NCBI RefSeq assembly: GCF_036850765.1
Contig: NC_089490.1
Location: 106,882,574 to 106,946,573, forward strand
Source: Saccopteryx bilineata
Lineage: Eukaryota > Chordata > Mammalia > Chiroptera > Emballonuridae
DNA: 64,000 nt
Direction: 5' to 3'
The first letter of the stretch is position 1. The number at the start of each line of letters is the position of its first letter. Positions 21,366 through 32,575 of this stretch are shown here, piece by piece. The notes under the pieces were generated by a model that made no database searches, was not told the DNA's origin, and worked only from the letters and a program-made list of their open reading frames with translations. The translations under genes were made by a program, and so were the position numbers.

Positions 21366-23704
21366 CAGCATGGAACTCCTATCAGCCTGAGGTCCCAACT
21401 TAGGGCTTTGTGATCAGAGCATTCCACCAATCCTCAGCAGATAGAAAGCAGGAGGAGCTAAGCTTTTGTTATCTAAGGCATGAAGTTCTTGGGTCTGTGT
21501 GTTACTGCGATGTAATGTAGCCCATTCTGACAGATTTATTGCTCTATCCTCCCGTACCCAGGCTATTTAGGCACATGATTAAATACTCAATAATTATATA
21601 TCGGCCAGCTGAAGGAAAGAAAGAAGGAAAAAAGGGTGGGAAGAAGAGGGAAGCAAAAAAAAGTTGGAGAGAGTTAGGATGAGGCTAATGACTCATAATG
21701 TGTGTCATCTTCTCTAGGGTGATGGCCTAAAACAATAAAAATTCTTCCATCTAGAAAAAATAAAGACATTACAAAACTTCCGAAAGACAGATATAATGAT
21801 AGAGGGCAGGCACATTTCGGATCAGTGATGGGGCCCAGGAGTCCGGAGCATCCATCCCGCTCTTTTTCAGGTGGTCGTCAGGTATTTCCCTGAATGTGGT
21901 ATCATCAGTCCCCCGTGGTGTCTGTGGTCTCTGGAGAAGAACAGATGGTAGGAATGTTCTTTCAGAAAGATCATTTTGCCTCTAGGGCCTCAAATCATGC
22001 CATAATTGTGATCTTGATCCTTCAGGCCATCATCTCTGTGATGCCGTCTGGCCCCGAAGCCTCTTGCTGTGATGCACACAGGGTCTCAGCGTACTCCCGG
22101 CTGACTGCATGGTCCCATAGAAATAAAGAATAAAACTGATTGGAAACAGATGGCCAGCACCACCATCAAGACTCCTCTCCTGCGTCCACCCTCCTGAAGA
22201 CTTGGGGTGCCGGTCCTCAGAGCTCGGGAGGACCCCGGCTCTGATACAGCAGGGTGAGGGACTGCCGAATTGTTGGCATTCTTTTGTTCTGAGGAGAATA
22301 AACTAGTTTTAGCTAAAATAAGAACCAGATTGCCCCCAAAATGTAAAAGTCTTGGGACTCACTGGTTAAAAAACAATGTTTGAATGAGAACTTTTCCCAA
22401 GGATTGCTTCGGTGGAGGGGGAGAGGCTGCCAGATACTGCATCATTAACGAAATACGACAGAAAATGGCTCTTGGTTTTATTGCTGTGTGTGTTAAACTA
22501 TGGAGAACAAGAAATTGGAAAGCCCAGTTGTAGTCAAAGAATGAAGAACAAAATGCCCCAGCTGTTCTGTTCAGGGAAGGATAATTCATAAACAGAGAAA
22601 CAGGCAACACATTTTTGGATCCGGCTGAGCAACTAGCTGGAAGCCATCACGCTGGCAGAAGGCGTTTGGCCAGAGCACCCTTCCCCACCTTCTCCCCTCA
22701 GAAGTGTCTGAAGCCATGTCTCAATCCCATCCTGGACAAAGTCAAACAGCATGCGTGCCACTGCTTGTCAAATCACCTCAGTCCTTTGGGTGACCATTTC
22801 TTGCTTATGTGAGGCTTGCAGACCAATGTACAAGCTGACACAATATCAGGGCAGCTATTGTTGCTCCTAAGTGTGGATTTAAAAAGAGAAAAAGGAAGAG
22901 AGAAAGTGGCAAAAGTGTGACAACCCTGCCCCCCCCCCCCCCACCACCACCTCCCACTGTCTCTTGTTAGAGTTCTATTAGAGCTTCCATTCAAGTCTGG
23001 AAAAATTCATCTGATGACATCTGCTCGACCTCCTGGGAAATGGAAGAGGGGTGGGGCTTGCCAACAAGAAAGCTTCCTCCTCCACTTCCTGCAGCCTCCA
23101 CTCCAGCAGCGCCCATGGCTGCCTTCCAGCTGAGACCCTGACTGCTGCTATCACGCACCCCACCCTGCACGTTCGTGCCTGCATCTGGAAGCCCTGCGGC
23201 CTCTGGCTGTGGGCCTACTAGAGCAAGGCAGACTTTCTCAGCCCTGCGAAGGCGTTGGCTCTGGAGATAAGAGCTCAGAGAATACTCGAGTAGCCCATGG
23301 CTATGGAATGCAAGGTCTTTGTGGAGCTCCCAGTGAAAACTGGGGGTCAATACTTACTTTTTCTGAAAGAGTTCATCCTTCAGGAAGGTTGAATTCTGTT
23401 CTTCTCTTTGAGCAGTTCATGAACTAGGATAAGCAAAGTCCATTCATTCTATTTTGTTTGTAGATTCACTATTCAGCTGTTTTTAAGCTACCAAACCATT
23501 TTCATATGGTTCTCTCTACTTCATTATTTTAGCACTGTGCTGGGCACTAAAGATAAAAGAAAAATACAATAAGAAGACATCCTTTAGGGAACACGGCATC
23601 CAATAAGGGAGATAAGCATTTAAGTAGATGATTCCAGAACATTGTGAATAGTGTAATTGTAGAGGGTGTGGCAAATTCTGCTTATCCAGCATAGAGGAGA
23701 TTAC
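21366..23704. other. Unique DNA with a poly-C run
   Basis: No gene was supported. A run of about 12 C sits at 22930-22942. Overlapping frames (22978-23184, 22991-23350 minus, 23209-23427 plus) are mutually exclusive and lack domains. A short ancient repeat phrase, TGTGCTGGGCACTAAAGATA, lies at 23535. Confidence 0.4.
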
Positions 23705-23718
23705 CAGGATCAGTTCTT
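23705..23718. repeat. Left target-site duplication of the minus-strand LINE-1
   Basis: CAGGATCAGTTCTT is repeated exactly at 24931-24944, bracketing the truncated LINE-1. Confidence 0.95.
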
Positions 23719-24930
23719 TTTTTTTTTTTTTAAATAAATTTTTATTAATGGTAATGGGATGACATTAATAAATCAGGGTACATATATTCAAAGAAAACAT
23801 GTCTAGGTTATTTTGTCATTAAGTTATGTTGCATACCCCTCACCCAAAGTCAGATTGTCCTCCACCACCCTCTATCTAGTTCTCTGTGCCCCTCCCCCTC
23901 CCCCTAACTCTCTCCCTCCCTCCCTCCCATGTCCTCCCTCCCCCCACCCCTGGTAGCCACCACACTCTTGTCCATGTCTCTTAGTCTCGTTTTTATGTTC
24001 CACCAATATATGGAATCATATAGTTCTTGTTTTTTTCTGATTTCCTTATTTCACTCCTTATAATGTTATCAAGTTCCCACCATTTTGCTGTAAATGATCT
24101 GATGTCATCATTTCTTATGGCTGAGTAGTATTCCATAGTGTATATGTGCCACATCTTCTTTATCCAGTCTTCTATTGAAGGGCTTTTTGGTTGTTTCCAT
24201 GTCTTGGCCACTGTGAACAGTGCTGCAATGAACATGGGGCTACATGTGTCTTCTCATATCAATGTTTCTGAGGTTTTGGGGTATATACCCAGTAGAGGGA
24301 TTGCTGGGTCATAAGGTAGTTCTATTTGCAGTTTTTTGAGGAACCACCATACTTTCCTCCATAATGGTTGTACTACTTTACAGTCCCACCAACAGTGAAT
24401 GAGGGTTCCTTTTTCTCCACAGCCTCTCCAACATTTGCTATTACCCGTCTTGTTGATAATAGCTAATCTAACAGGAGTGAGGTGGTATCTCATTGTAGTT
24501 TTGATTTGCATTTCTCTAATAACTAATGAATCTGAGCATCTTTTCATATATCTGTTGGCCATTTGTATCTCTTCCTGGGAGAAGTGTCTGTTCATGTCCT
24601 CTTCCCATTTTTTTATTGGATTTTTTGTTTGTTTGTTGTTGAGTTTTATGAGTTCTTTGTAAATTTTGGATATTAGGCCCTTATCTGAGCTGTTGTTTGA
24701 AAATATCATTTCCCATTTAGTTGGCTGTCTATTTATTTTGATATCAGTTTCTCTTGCTGAGCAAAAACTTTTTATTCTGATGTAGTCCCATTCATTTATC
24801 TTTGCCTTCACTTCTCTTGCCATTGGAGTCAAGTTCATAAAATGTTCTTTAAACCCCAGGTCCATGATTTTAGTACTTATGTCTTCTTCTATGTACTTTA
24901 TTGTTTCAGGTCTTATATTTAGGTCTTTGA
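23719..24930 (-). mobile_element. Young 5'-truncated LINE-1, ORF2 C-terminus and 3' UTR
   Basis: The copy runs on the minus strand, with its poly-A tail seen as T at 23719-23732. Its 3' UTR has a purine-rich tract (pyrimidine on the plus strand, about 23885-23950). The ORF2 C-terminal code on the minus strand spans 24865 to 23993: [20 protein letters not shown] near its start, the cysteine/histidine motif CWRGCG...HCWWDC, and the ending SEKNKNYMIPYIGGT. One in-frame stop at 24254-24256 divides it. Perfect 14-bp duplications show LINE-1-mediated insertion. The 5' truncation corresponds to about position 53808 of the full-length LINE-1 in this window, whose ORF2 C-terminus is very similar, so both belong to one young subfamily. 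Confidence 0.96.
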
Positions 24931-25069
24931 CAGGATCAGTTCTTAGTCACTGCACACACATGAACTTCTTTGCTTAAGACTAGTTACTTTCTACCAACAG
25001 TTAAAGCAGGGAGAAGAGGCATATAGTATTCTTTCATAATTCAACTTAAAAAAAAAAATTTTAGTTGTG

Positions 25070-25504
25070 GCCTGACCAGGCAGTGGCACAATGGATAGAG
25101 TATTGGACTGGGATGCAGAGGACCCAGGTTCAAAACACTGAGGTTGCTGGTTTGAGTGTGGGCTCACCAACTTGAGTGAGGGGTCAATGGCTTGAGCATG
25201 GGATCATAGACATGACCCCATGGTCGCTGGCTTGAGCCCAAAGGTTGCTGGATTTAAACCCAAGGTTGCTGACTTGAGCCCAAGGTCACTGGTTTGAGCA
25301 AGGGGTCACTTGCTCTGCTGTAGTCCCCCAGTCAAGTTACAAATGAGAAAGCAGTCAATGAACAGCTAAGGAGCTGCAACAAAGAATTGATGCTTCTCAT
25401 CTCTCTTCCTTCCTGTCTGTCAGTCCCTATCTGTCCCTCTCTCTATCTCTCTCACTGTCTCTGTAACAAAGATATTAATAATAATAATTATTATTATTAT
25501 TATT
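25070..25504 (+). mobile_element. Second-family tRNA-derived SINE, long form, with internal 22-bp modules
   Basis: The head carries a tRNA-like A box (GGCACAATGGATAGAG) and B box (GGTTCAAAAC). The body has a run of related modules of about 22 bp (GGTCGCTGGCTTGAGCCCAA, GGTTGCTGACTTGAGCCCAA, GGTCACTGGTTTGAGCAAGG), then a CT-rich end and an (ATT)n tail. Imperfect 12-bp duplications flank it: ATTTTAGTTGTG (25058-25069) and ATTTTAGGTGTG (25505-25516). It is distinct from the Ves/Rhin SINEs. The plus-strand frame at 25387-25602 is an artefact. Confidence 0.88.
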
Positions 25505-25689
25505 ATTTTAGGTGTGTAGAAACATTGCAAAGCTGTACAAAGAGTTCCCATATACCCATCATCCAGTTTCTCCTAATATCTTACATTGCCTTGGTACTTT
25601 AGTCAAAACCGAGAAATTAGCATTTGGTATACTACTATTAACCAAACTCTAGGCTTTATTTGATGCCACAAATTTTCCACATTTCACTT

Positions 25690-26225
25690 AAGTGCAGTGG
25701 TTTTAAAATGCATTTTACAACTTTTTTTGATACTCCTCCCATGGAAAATAGGGTCTATGTCACCTTGCCTTGAAACTGGACAGGCTTTGGCAACTGTTTT
25801 GGCCAATAAAGTACAAAGGAAGTGACAATATGTGATTTTCTGAGTTGAGATCACAAGTGGTGATTCATTTTGAATCCTCCAGACTTGAGTAAGTGGTTTA
25901 ACTGCCCTGAGCCCACCATGCCTGAAGGGAGCCCACACTAGCCTGGGAGACAGACAACGTGGAGAGGACTTGAGACCACATGGAGAGAAATGCTGAGCCA
26001 CGCTCCAGCCTCCTGGTCCACAATTGCTCCAAACCCATGCTGTTCTGCGCTTAACTACTTTCAGACTGTAACCACGGGAGAGATCCTGCTCCAGAGCTTC
26101 CCAGCTAAGTATTCCCTGAATTCCTAATTCCCAGACACTGGGGGAGGTATTACAATGATTGCTGTTGTTTTAAGCTACTATGTAGTGGGGCGTTTTGTTA
26201 CACAGAAGTATCAATAAATAAATGG
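25690..26225 (+). mobile_element. Old mammalian LTR-associated repeat, probably MaLR/ERVL class
   Basis: The order GGCTTTGGCAACTGTTTTGG, GCCAATAAAGTACAAAGGAA, then GGAGCCCACACTAGCC and finally TTTTAAGCTACTATGTAGTG with GTTTGTTACACAGAAGTAT-like terminus is a familiar mammalian repeat. The exact family is uncertain. The minus-strand frame at 25684-26001 is antisense to it and not a gene. Confidence 0.5.
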
Positions 26226-26884
26226 AATAATATGGCTTCACCAGCAGGTCAGACATAGGATATGAAGCTCATTCTCATGTAATAACCTTACAGACATTCC
26301 ACTGTTTCAATCTTCACACATTTCATTGAGTATCTATTTGTCAGGTACCAGAGGGAGGAGGTGACTAAGGTAGTTCTTGACATTGAAAAGTTTATAAATC
26401 AGAAAGAAAAGCAACTAAACAAATGGCCATATATAATATGTTAAAACCAAGTAAGATGGAAAAAAGGAAAAAGTTTCCTGGGAGAGGTGCTGCACACACT
26501 TTGAGCCAAGACATGTAGGGTGGGTTAGGGTTTTCCACTGGGGATGGGAGGGGAGTGCACAGTGTGTTTGAGGAGCCTCGGTGGCTCTGTGTAGCTGGAA
26601 ACACTGAGCTTATTTGCATGAGTGGGTGTCTGGGGCTGGGGTGGGGTCAGGCACAGCACAGGAAGTAAAAGTGGGAAAAAACCCACTTCTCTCACAGCCA
26701 GCCTTCATTCTCTCCTCATCCCCACCAGCAAAAGATGGCTGACGATCCAGAAGTTACCCTGGGCTTTCAGGAACTCTGACTTAGGAACATCACTGAAAAA
26801 GGGAATGTCACCTGTTCTCATCGCTCATGTCATTTCCTGTAGAAATATAGAGAGGACACACCTCTCAGTTGCCATTCAAGTCAA
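26226..26884. other. Unique DNA
   Basis: No gene was supported. Overlapping frames at 26392-26619 (minus) and 26622-27125 (plus) have no domain, and the latter runs into the MLT1-type LTR. Confidence 0.45.
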
Positions 26885-27268
26885 GTGCATTAGTCTGCTC
26901 ATCTGCTATGATGAGCTATCAGAGATTGGGTGGCTTAAACAACAGACGTTTCTCTTCCCCCAGTTTTGGAGGCTGGAAGTTTACAATCAGCATGCCAGCA
27001 TGGTCAGGTTCTGGGGAGGCCCTCTTCCTACCTGTACAAACGCCTTCTCGCTTTGTCTTCACGTGGGCTTTGTGTGTGTACATGTGTGTATATATAATCT
27101 CTTTTTTTTCCCCATCTTTTTCTAAAGCCACCATCCCATCAGATCAGTTTTCATACTTAGGACCTCATGCAATCTTAATTACCTCTTACAAGCTCCATCT
27201 CTAAATATTGGGGGAAGTATTATGGCTTCAGGATATGAATTTGGGGAGATGTGATACAGTCCATAGCA
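26885..27268 (+). mobile_element. MLT1-like solo LTR (ERVL-MaLR)
   Basis: Starts near GTGCATTAGTCTGCTCATCT and continues with GGGTGGCTTAAACAACAGAC, TTTTGGAGGCTGGAAGTTTA and TTCTGGGGAGGCCCTCTTCC. It ends with GATATGAATTTGGGGAGATG and a CAGTCCATAGCA terminus. This is the MLT1/MST layout. A solo LTR with no internal genes, ancient. Confidence 0.75.
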
Positions 27269-27439
27269 GCAAGACTGCAATGTCACAGATTGGGGAGCTG
27301 AAGCTCAAGGTTGTCTTTGTGTCAATTTCTTATAGCAAGGAAATAGCCAAGGTGGAATTTGAGACCAGGTGTCTGATTCCAAAATCTATGATCTCCATTC
27401 CTGGAAATTTAACGCATTCTTATCATGACTGATGATAAA

Positions 27440-27610
27440 ACAGTACAATTAACTATTACTGAGGGCTCATACATGCTAGGCACTGCTCTAGCACTTACAG
27501 TTATTAACTAATTTTGTCTTTGTGACAATCCTGTGCTATACTTCAGAGATGGCAAACGCAAATGCAAAAGTAACCAGTCTTCAGAGCAGGTGGCTTTCAC
27601 TTTGGCTTCT
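27440..27610 (+). repeat. MIR fragment
   Basis: GAGGGCTCATACATGCTAGG, CACTGCTCTAGCACTTACAG and TTGTGACAATCCTGTGCTAT are decayed MIR phrases. Confidence 0.7.
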
Positions 27611-28624
27611 CCTCTTACTGTCTCCTTCAGCCCTTTCTTGCATTGTGCTTGTACTTGAGAGGAGTTTGGTGATGCTTGTTTGGGTAAGAAGTGGGGCTGG
27701 GGGAGTCTGGGTCCTCTGATAAATATTTGTGATTTGCTTTCTTGCACCCCTTCTGATTCCATGGCATCTGAACACACCCTTCTCATTTCTTAGAGTTCCT
27801 GGCTGGGGGAGGGGCTTTTCCATTCGGGTCTCATTTCCCCACCTCCCTTCCTGCCTCCTCCTGGCCAAGACTGATCTGTCTCTTTGACAGCTGGACACCT
27901 GCTGCCAAGAGAAATAATACCCATGTGTAGAGGGTGTTACCGAAGGGAACAGGGTGGAGGGAGAAGGGAAGGGCTTCCTGCCAGCAGCCCAGTGGGCAAG
28001 AAAGAGAAGCAGGAAGGCCATAGTGGGCCCAGAGGGAAGGGCATATGTGAGCAGGGAAAAGACCTGTCTAGGGGAGGGGTGTGGACTCCAGGCGCAGCTG
28101 GGAAATAACAAGGGAAGGGAGAAGCCAGGAGACAGAGGGCTTAGGAAGGAGGGAGTGTCTGGAGGCTGAGGACACCACAGGGTGGTCACAGCAACTTACC
28201 TTTGTGCCACATGTCACAGCTCCCACAGTATTTTGGCCTATGTTATCCTACCAGGAGGCTTCCTGAGGCTACCCATTTGGCTGAGAAATAAGCTGAGGCT
28301 CAAGTCATAAGTGGTTGATAATGTTTATTGGGCAATACTTATATGTTGGATAAGGCCCCAGGTGCTTTGATATCTGTGAATCGAGGTCATCTTTCAGGGC
28401 CAATTGCAGGAGGAAGGTAGAAATAGTTACCCTTTAATCAATTGAGAAACAGAATATAGTTAACGCCTGTCCTTGAGAAATTCATACTGGCCAGTGCTAC
28501 TTCCCGGGTGCCACACAGAGGCTGGAAGTGAAACTAGTGCAAGTACTTTCCCTGGGTCTGGATGGCCACGGGGGTTTTGCACGTGCGATTTTTACAATCA
28601 AGAGATGAGCACACTATTATCATC
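27611..28624. other. Unique GC-moderate DNA
   Basis: The long frames at 27508-27786 and 27581-28189 (minus) and 27954-28169 (plus) overlap on opposite strands. They are rich in G/A or C/T runs and carry no domain. A short TATTGGGCAATACTTATATG phrase at 28325 hints at an old MIR-type repeat. Confidence 0.45.
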
Positions 28625-28638
28625 ATTTTTCTTTCTTT

Positions 28639-28696
<58 letters not shown>

Positions 28697-28857
28697 CTCC
28701 CTCCCTCCTTCCCTCCCTCCCTCCTTCCCTCCCTCCCTCCCTCCCTCCCTCCCTCCCTCCTCCTTCCTTCCTTCCTTCCTTCCTTCCTTCCTTCCTTCCT
28801 TCCTTCCTTCCTCCCTCCCTCCCTCCCTCCCTCCTTCCCTCCTTCCTTCCTTCCTTC

Positions 28858-28923
<66 letters not shown>

Positions 28924-28961
28924 ATCTCTCCCTCTCTCTCCCTCCCTCCCTCTCTTTCTTT

Positions 28962-29045
<84 letters not shown>

Positions 29046-29048
29046 TCC
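28625..29048 (+). repeat. Compound polypyrimidine microsatellite (CTTT)n/(CCCT)n/(CCTT)n
   Basis: About 424 bp of almost pure C/T on the plus strand, built of blocks: (CTTT)n at about 28630-28693, CCCT/CCTT-rich at 28694-28860, (CTTT)n at 28858-28923, a CT/CCCT block at 28924-28954, and (CTTT)n at 28955-29047. Mirror symmetry within such tracts can favour triplex (H-DNA). Both-strand frames of low-complexity peptides here are artefacts. It sits directly beside a MIR core, so it may have grown from it. Confidence 0.98.
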
Positions 29049-29150
29049 AGATGAAGAAACGAGGTTGTAGAAAGGCAGAGGGGTAAGCTACGAGTGGGAT
29101 TTGAACCAAGGCAGTGTTGTTCTAGAGCTAAGGTTTGTCTCCCATGCTCT
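29049..29150 (+). repeat. MIR fragment abutting the microsatellite
   Basis: CAGATGAAGAAACGAGGTTG, then TGGGATTTGAACCAAGGCAG, is MIR core and 3' sequence. Confidence 0.7.
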
Positions 29151-30369
29151 ACAGCAGTGAGTAAAAGAATTGTGGCTTGGTTCTTAATTTCAAGTGAGTA
29201 ACTCCAACTTCTGTATACTTCCCACTAACCCAGACTGCCTCTCTGGCTTAATGAAGGAACAGTTGCATGTCTTAAACATAGTACAAGTGGTGGTCATGTA
29301 CCACACACCTGTTGAGCTGCTAGATGATTAAATAGAAGGGTCCAGGGCTTTGGAACAGCATTAAGAAACTGATTATTATTATCCTTGATCATAAGGGTCT
29401 AATATTTTTTTTGAGAAAAGGTAATAATTAAAGAAAAAACCTCACTTTCTTTTGAAAAAAATATTTTATACAATATTATCTTGAATGACATATTTTTTTA
29501 GTTGAAGAGGAAAGGGAAGGAGGACAAAAAGAGGGAAGGAAGAATGGAGGGAGAGAGGGAAGAGAGAAAGATTCAAAATTAGAACGACAATGGACCCTGT
29601 CACAATCTCATATTCCTCACTCTATACTATCCTATCCTTTCTCTGCCCCACCCCTTGCTCCAATCCATTTATAAATTCTGTTGGACACTTGTTTTTTGTG
29701 AAGAAGTGGTCTAGTTAAATGGTTCCTGTATAGTCAGTAAGTTTAAGATTAAAATGTAACTTAATTACAAATGTCTAAATATGGCAACTGATATTTATAG
29801 AGAAAAGGGAAAGTGAGTTCCTAACAGAAAAGCTAACTACAGGGTATGCTTACTTTCCCCCCACAGCCTTCTGAACTAGTTTTCAACAATGTCAACTTCT
29901 GAAGGGTTTCCACTTCTATGAGTCATCTAAGACATCTTCTGTGGACCCAGCTCCTCCCAGGACCCTGCATTCCAAGCAGAAATTTGGGGACAGGAATGTT
30001 TGTTTGTGTCTGTGCTTATGTTTCAAAAGCCAAAGGGAATTTTGTGACTTCTTTTTTCTATCCTGAAAACTTATACTCACTTTGGCTCTTTGAAATGATA
30101 GTCAGCGGTAGAATTCCAAGGCAATCCCTTTTCCAATTTCTTTAGTTGCTTTGTTTCTTAATGTCAGTCCATACTAAGGAATGGATGAATTTCTGATCAT
30201 GGCAACTAAAATGATTCCTAATCAGGACTTGATCAGAATCCTTTCCTCATTCTTCATCCTTGACCTGTACTGTCTCCTGAGCTGCATTAACTTCCTTTAA
30301 TGGTCTGCACCCCATGCCACACTCTAGTTTTGTAGGCCATTGGCTGAGTTATTCAGCATCTGCTGTAGG
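29151..30369. other. Unique DNA with a purine-rich patch
   Basis: A G/A-rich stretch lies at 29500-29572. No gene or clear repeat was recognised. The frames at 29918-30145 and 30314-30541 have no domain. Confidence 0.45.
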
Positions 30370-30830
30370 GTCTTCCACAGAGCAAAAGTTTTTAATTTTG
30401 ATGAAGTCCAAATTATTAATTTTTTCTTTTAGGGACCATGCTTTTGGTGTCAATCCAAGAACACTTCTCCAAGCCCTCAGTCCTGAAGATTTTCTCCTAT
30501 GTGTTCTTCTAACAGTTTTACACTTTGATCTTTTACATTGATCTTTTACATATGATCCTGTTTAAGTTAGTTTTTCTGTCATTTGTGAGGCCTAGGTGGA
30601 GCTTCATTTTTACTTGTGGATATCCAACTGCTCCAGCCCCATGATTTGAAGGTGATCCCTCTTCCATGAAACTGCTTTTGTACCTTTGTTAAAGATCAGT
30701 TGGGTGGGTATGCATTTAGGATAGTTCTGTCTTCTTTGTGCTTAACCCTCTTATCATTATGTAATGTCCCTGGTCATTTTCTTTATTCCAAAGAGTTATT
30801 TTATCTTTCTGTAATCGAGCCAATCAAAAT
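30370..30830 (-). mobile_element. Old LINE-1 fragment, antisense
   Basis: On the plus strand the antisense ORF2 phrases are AAGTTTTTAATTTTGATGAA, GGGACCATGCTTTTGGTGTC and ACTTGTGGATATCCAACTGC, then AAAGATCAGTTGGGTGGGTA. The far right part (CTCTTATCATTATGTAATGT) may be a second antisense LINE-1 piece. Heavily decayed. Confidence 0.7.
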
Positions 30831-30990
30831 AGAAATGAACAGCATTGCCAATTACATAGCTTTGGGACAGTTGACAGACTGTTGCAAGAATACAGAAAAT
30901 TTGAAAGTAAGAGAATAGAAAAATATATCCAATCTAAACACTAACCTAAAGGAGACCTTAAGGCAAATAACATTGTTAGATGTAAAAAAA

Positions 30991-30991
<1 letters not shown>

Positions 30992-31030
<39 letters not shown>
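30992..31030. repeat. (AT)n microsatellite
   Basis: About 19 TA/AT units adjoining the T-run of the SINE tail. It probably arose in the A-rich SINE tail or its target. Confidence 0.95.
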
Positions 31031-31064
<34 letters not shown>

Positions 31065-31422
31065 ATTTTTCCGAAGCTGGAAACAGGGAGGCAGTCAGAC
31101 AGACTCCCACATCCGCCCGACCGGGATCCACCCGGCATGCCCACCAGGGGGCGATGCTCTGCCCATCTGGGGCGTCGCTCTGTTGCATCCAGAGCCATCC
31201 TAGCACCTGAGGCAGAGGCCACAGAGCCATCCTTAGCGCCTGGGCCATCTTTGCTCCAATGGAGCCTTGGCTGCGGGAGGGAAAGAGAGAGCCAGAGAGG
31301 AAGGAGAGGGGGAGGGGTGGAGAAGCAGATGGGCGCTTCTCCTGCGTGCCCTGGCCGGAATTGAACCAGGGACTCCTGCACGCCAGGCTGATGCTCTACC
31401 ACTGAGCCAACTGGCCAGGGCC
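31031..31422 (-). mobile_element. Ves/Rhin-type bat SINE (outer, older copy)
   Basis: Minus-strand SINE with T-run tail at 31031-31062, CCGAAGCTGGAAAC start of the reverse body, and tRNA-like head at the right end (B box reversed near 31356-31370, A box near 31393-31408, final GGCCAGGGCC at 31413-31422). It is more diverged than its neighbour, for example GGAATTGAACCAGGG at the B box. It lies inside the old LINE-1. Its right end is the target of the next SINE. Confidence 0.93.
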
Positions 31423-31429
31423 TATTTTT

Positions 31430-31802
31430 TTTTTTTTTTTGTATTTTTCTGAAGCTGGAAATGGGGAGAGACAGTCAGACAGACTCCCGCATGCGCCCGA
31501 CCGGGATCCACCCCGCACGCCCACCAGGGGGCGATGCTCTGCCCCTCCAGGGCGTCGCTCTGCCGCGACCAGAGCCACTCTAGCGCCTGGGGCAGAGGCC
31601 AAGGAGCCATCCCCAGCGCCCGGGCCATCTTTGCTGCAAAGGAGCCTTGGCTGCGGGAGGGGAAGAGAGAGACAGAGAGGAAGGAGGGGGTGGGGGTGGA
31701 GAAGCAAATGGGCGCTTCTCCTATGTGCCCTGGCCGGGAATCGAACCCGGGTCCCCCGCACGCCAGTCCGACACTCTACCGCTGAGCCAACCGGCCAGGG
31801 CC
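31430..31802 (-). mobile_element. Ves/Rhin-type bat SINE (inner, younger copy) inserted at the edge of another SINE
   Basis: Minus-strand SINE with T-run at 31430-31440 and a clean head at the right end (GGAATCGAACCCGGG reversed B box near 31737-31751). A perfect 15-bp duplication, CCAGGGCCTATTTTT, occurs at 31415-31429 and 31803-31817. The left copy consists of the last 8 bp of the older SINE plus 7 bp of its flank, proving this SINE arrived second. Frames across both SINEs are artefacts. Confidence 0.95.
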
Positions 31803-32316
31803 CCAGGGCCTATTTTTAATAATAAAAGGTTTATTTTACTTGAACTATATAATGATTCTAACTTTAAGTGTATTTAATAACAGAGTATCACAAAATAAAG
31901 CAAACATTGTTAGACCTAGAAGGAAAAATAGATTAATCTACAATCAATTAATTAGAGAGTTAACATCTCTGGTAGCAACTGATAGAAGAAGACCCCCCCC
32001 CCAAAAAATCACTAATATATAGAAGATTTAAACATGATTAACAAACATCATATATAGGATACTGTACTTCAAAACCAAAGAACATTTTTTAAAAAATACA
32101 CATGAAACATTTACCATTTGCTGAGCTATAAAGAATGGCTTATAAAGTTGAAAGAATTCAAATTATCTAGGGAATTTTTTCTGACCACACTAAAAAAAAT
32201 AAGGTAGAAATTTCAAGGTACCCAGTATACTCTAAAATAACCCATGGGTCAAATTTTTAAAAATGAGGTTAAGATTTAAAAAATGTTTCAAATTAAATGA
32301 TGATATATGGAATGTC

Positions 32317-32575
32317 CATCTGTCCTTCATTTGTTCATTGGATGTTTCCTCTAGTGACTTGTAAAACCTTCCACCCAGAGGAGGAGTGTCTAGCTAGACC
32401 CAGAAAGCAGGTTTGCACGGAGATCCTCAACTCAGAAGGTCAGGGGGTGAACAGAGAGGGCTGGCGGGATGCTGCAGCAGGGCCTTGGGGCGACGGGGCC
32501 TTGGGGAGCAGAGCTCCAAGAGCATTTCCACCATGAAAAGAATGCCTCTTCACCTTTCTCTCTAGAAGAAACTTT
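32317..32575. other. GC-richer insert of unknown origin within the old LINE-1
   Basis: Recognisable LINE-1 ORF2 code stops near 32316 and resumes near 32576 (AAACTTTGTTTGGG then GAAGCCTTAAATACATATAA). In between lies about 260 bp of G-rich sequence (for example GCAGGGCCTTGGGGCGACGG) unlike the AT-rich LINE-1. The expected ORF2 segment is missing. The frames here (32297-32536, 32469-32720) lack domains. Confidence 0.55.

Noticed and set aside
25070..25330. CRISPR-like spaced repeats
   Set aside because: The 22-bp modules are directly adjacent, variable, lack unique spacers and are part of a SINE in a mammalian genome.
28473..29109. Long open frames of 174-193 residues on both strands
   Set aside because: They are translations of the CTTT/CCCT microsatellite; every frame stays open because the repeats lack stops.
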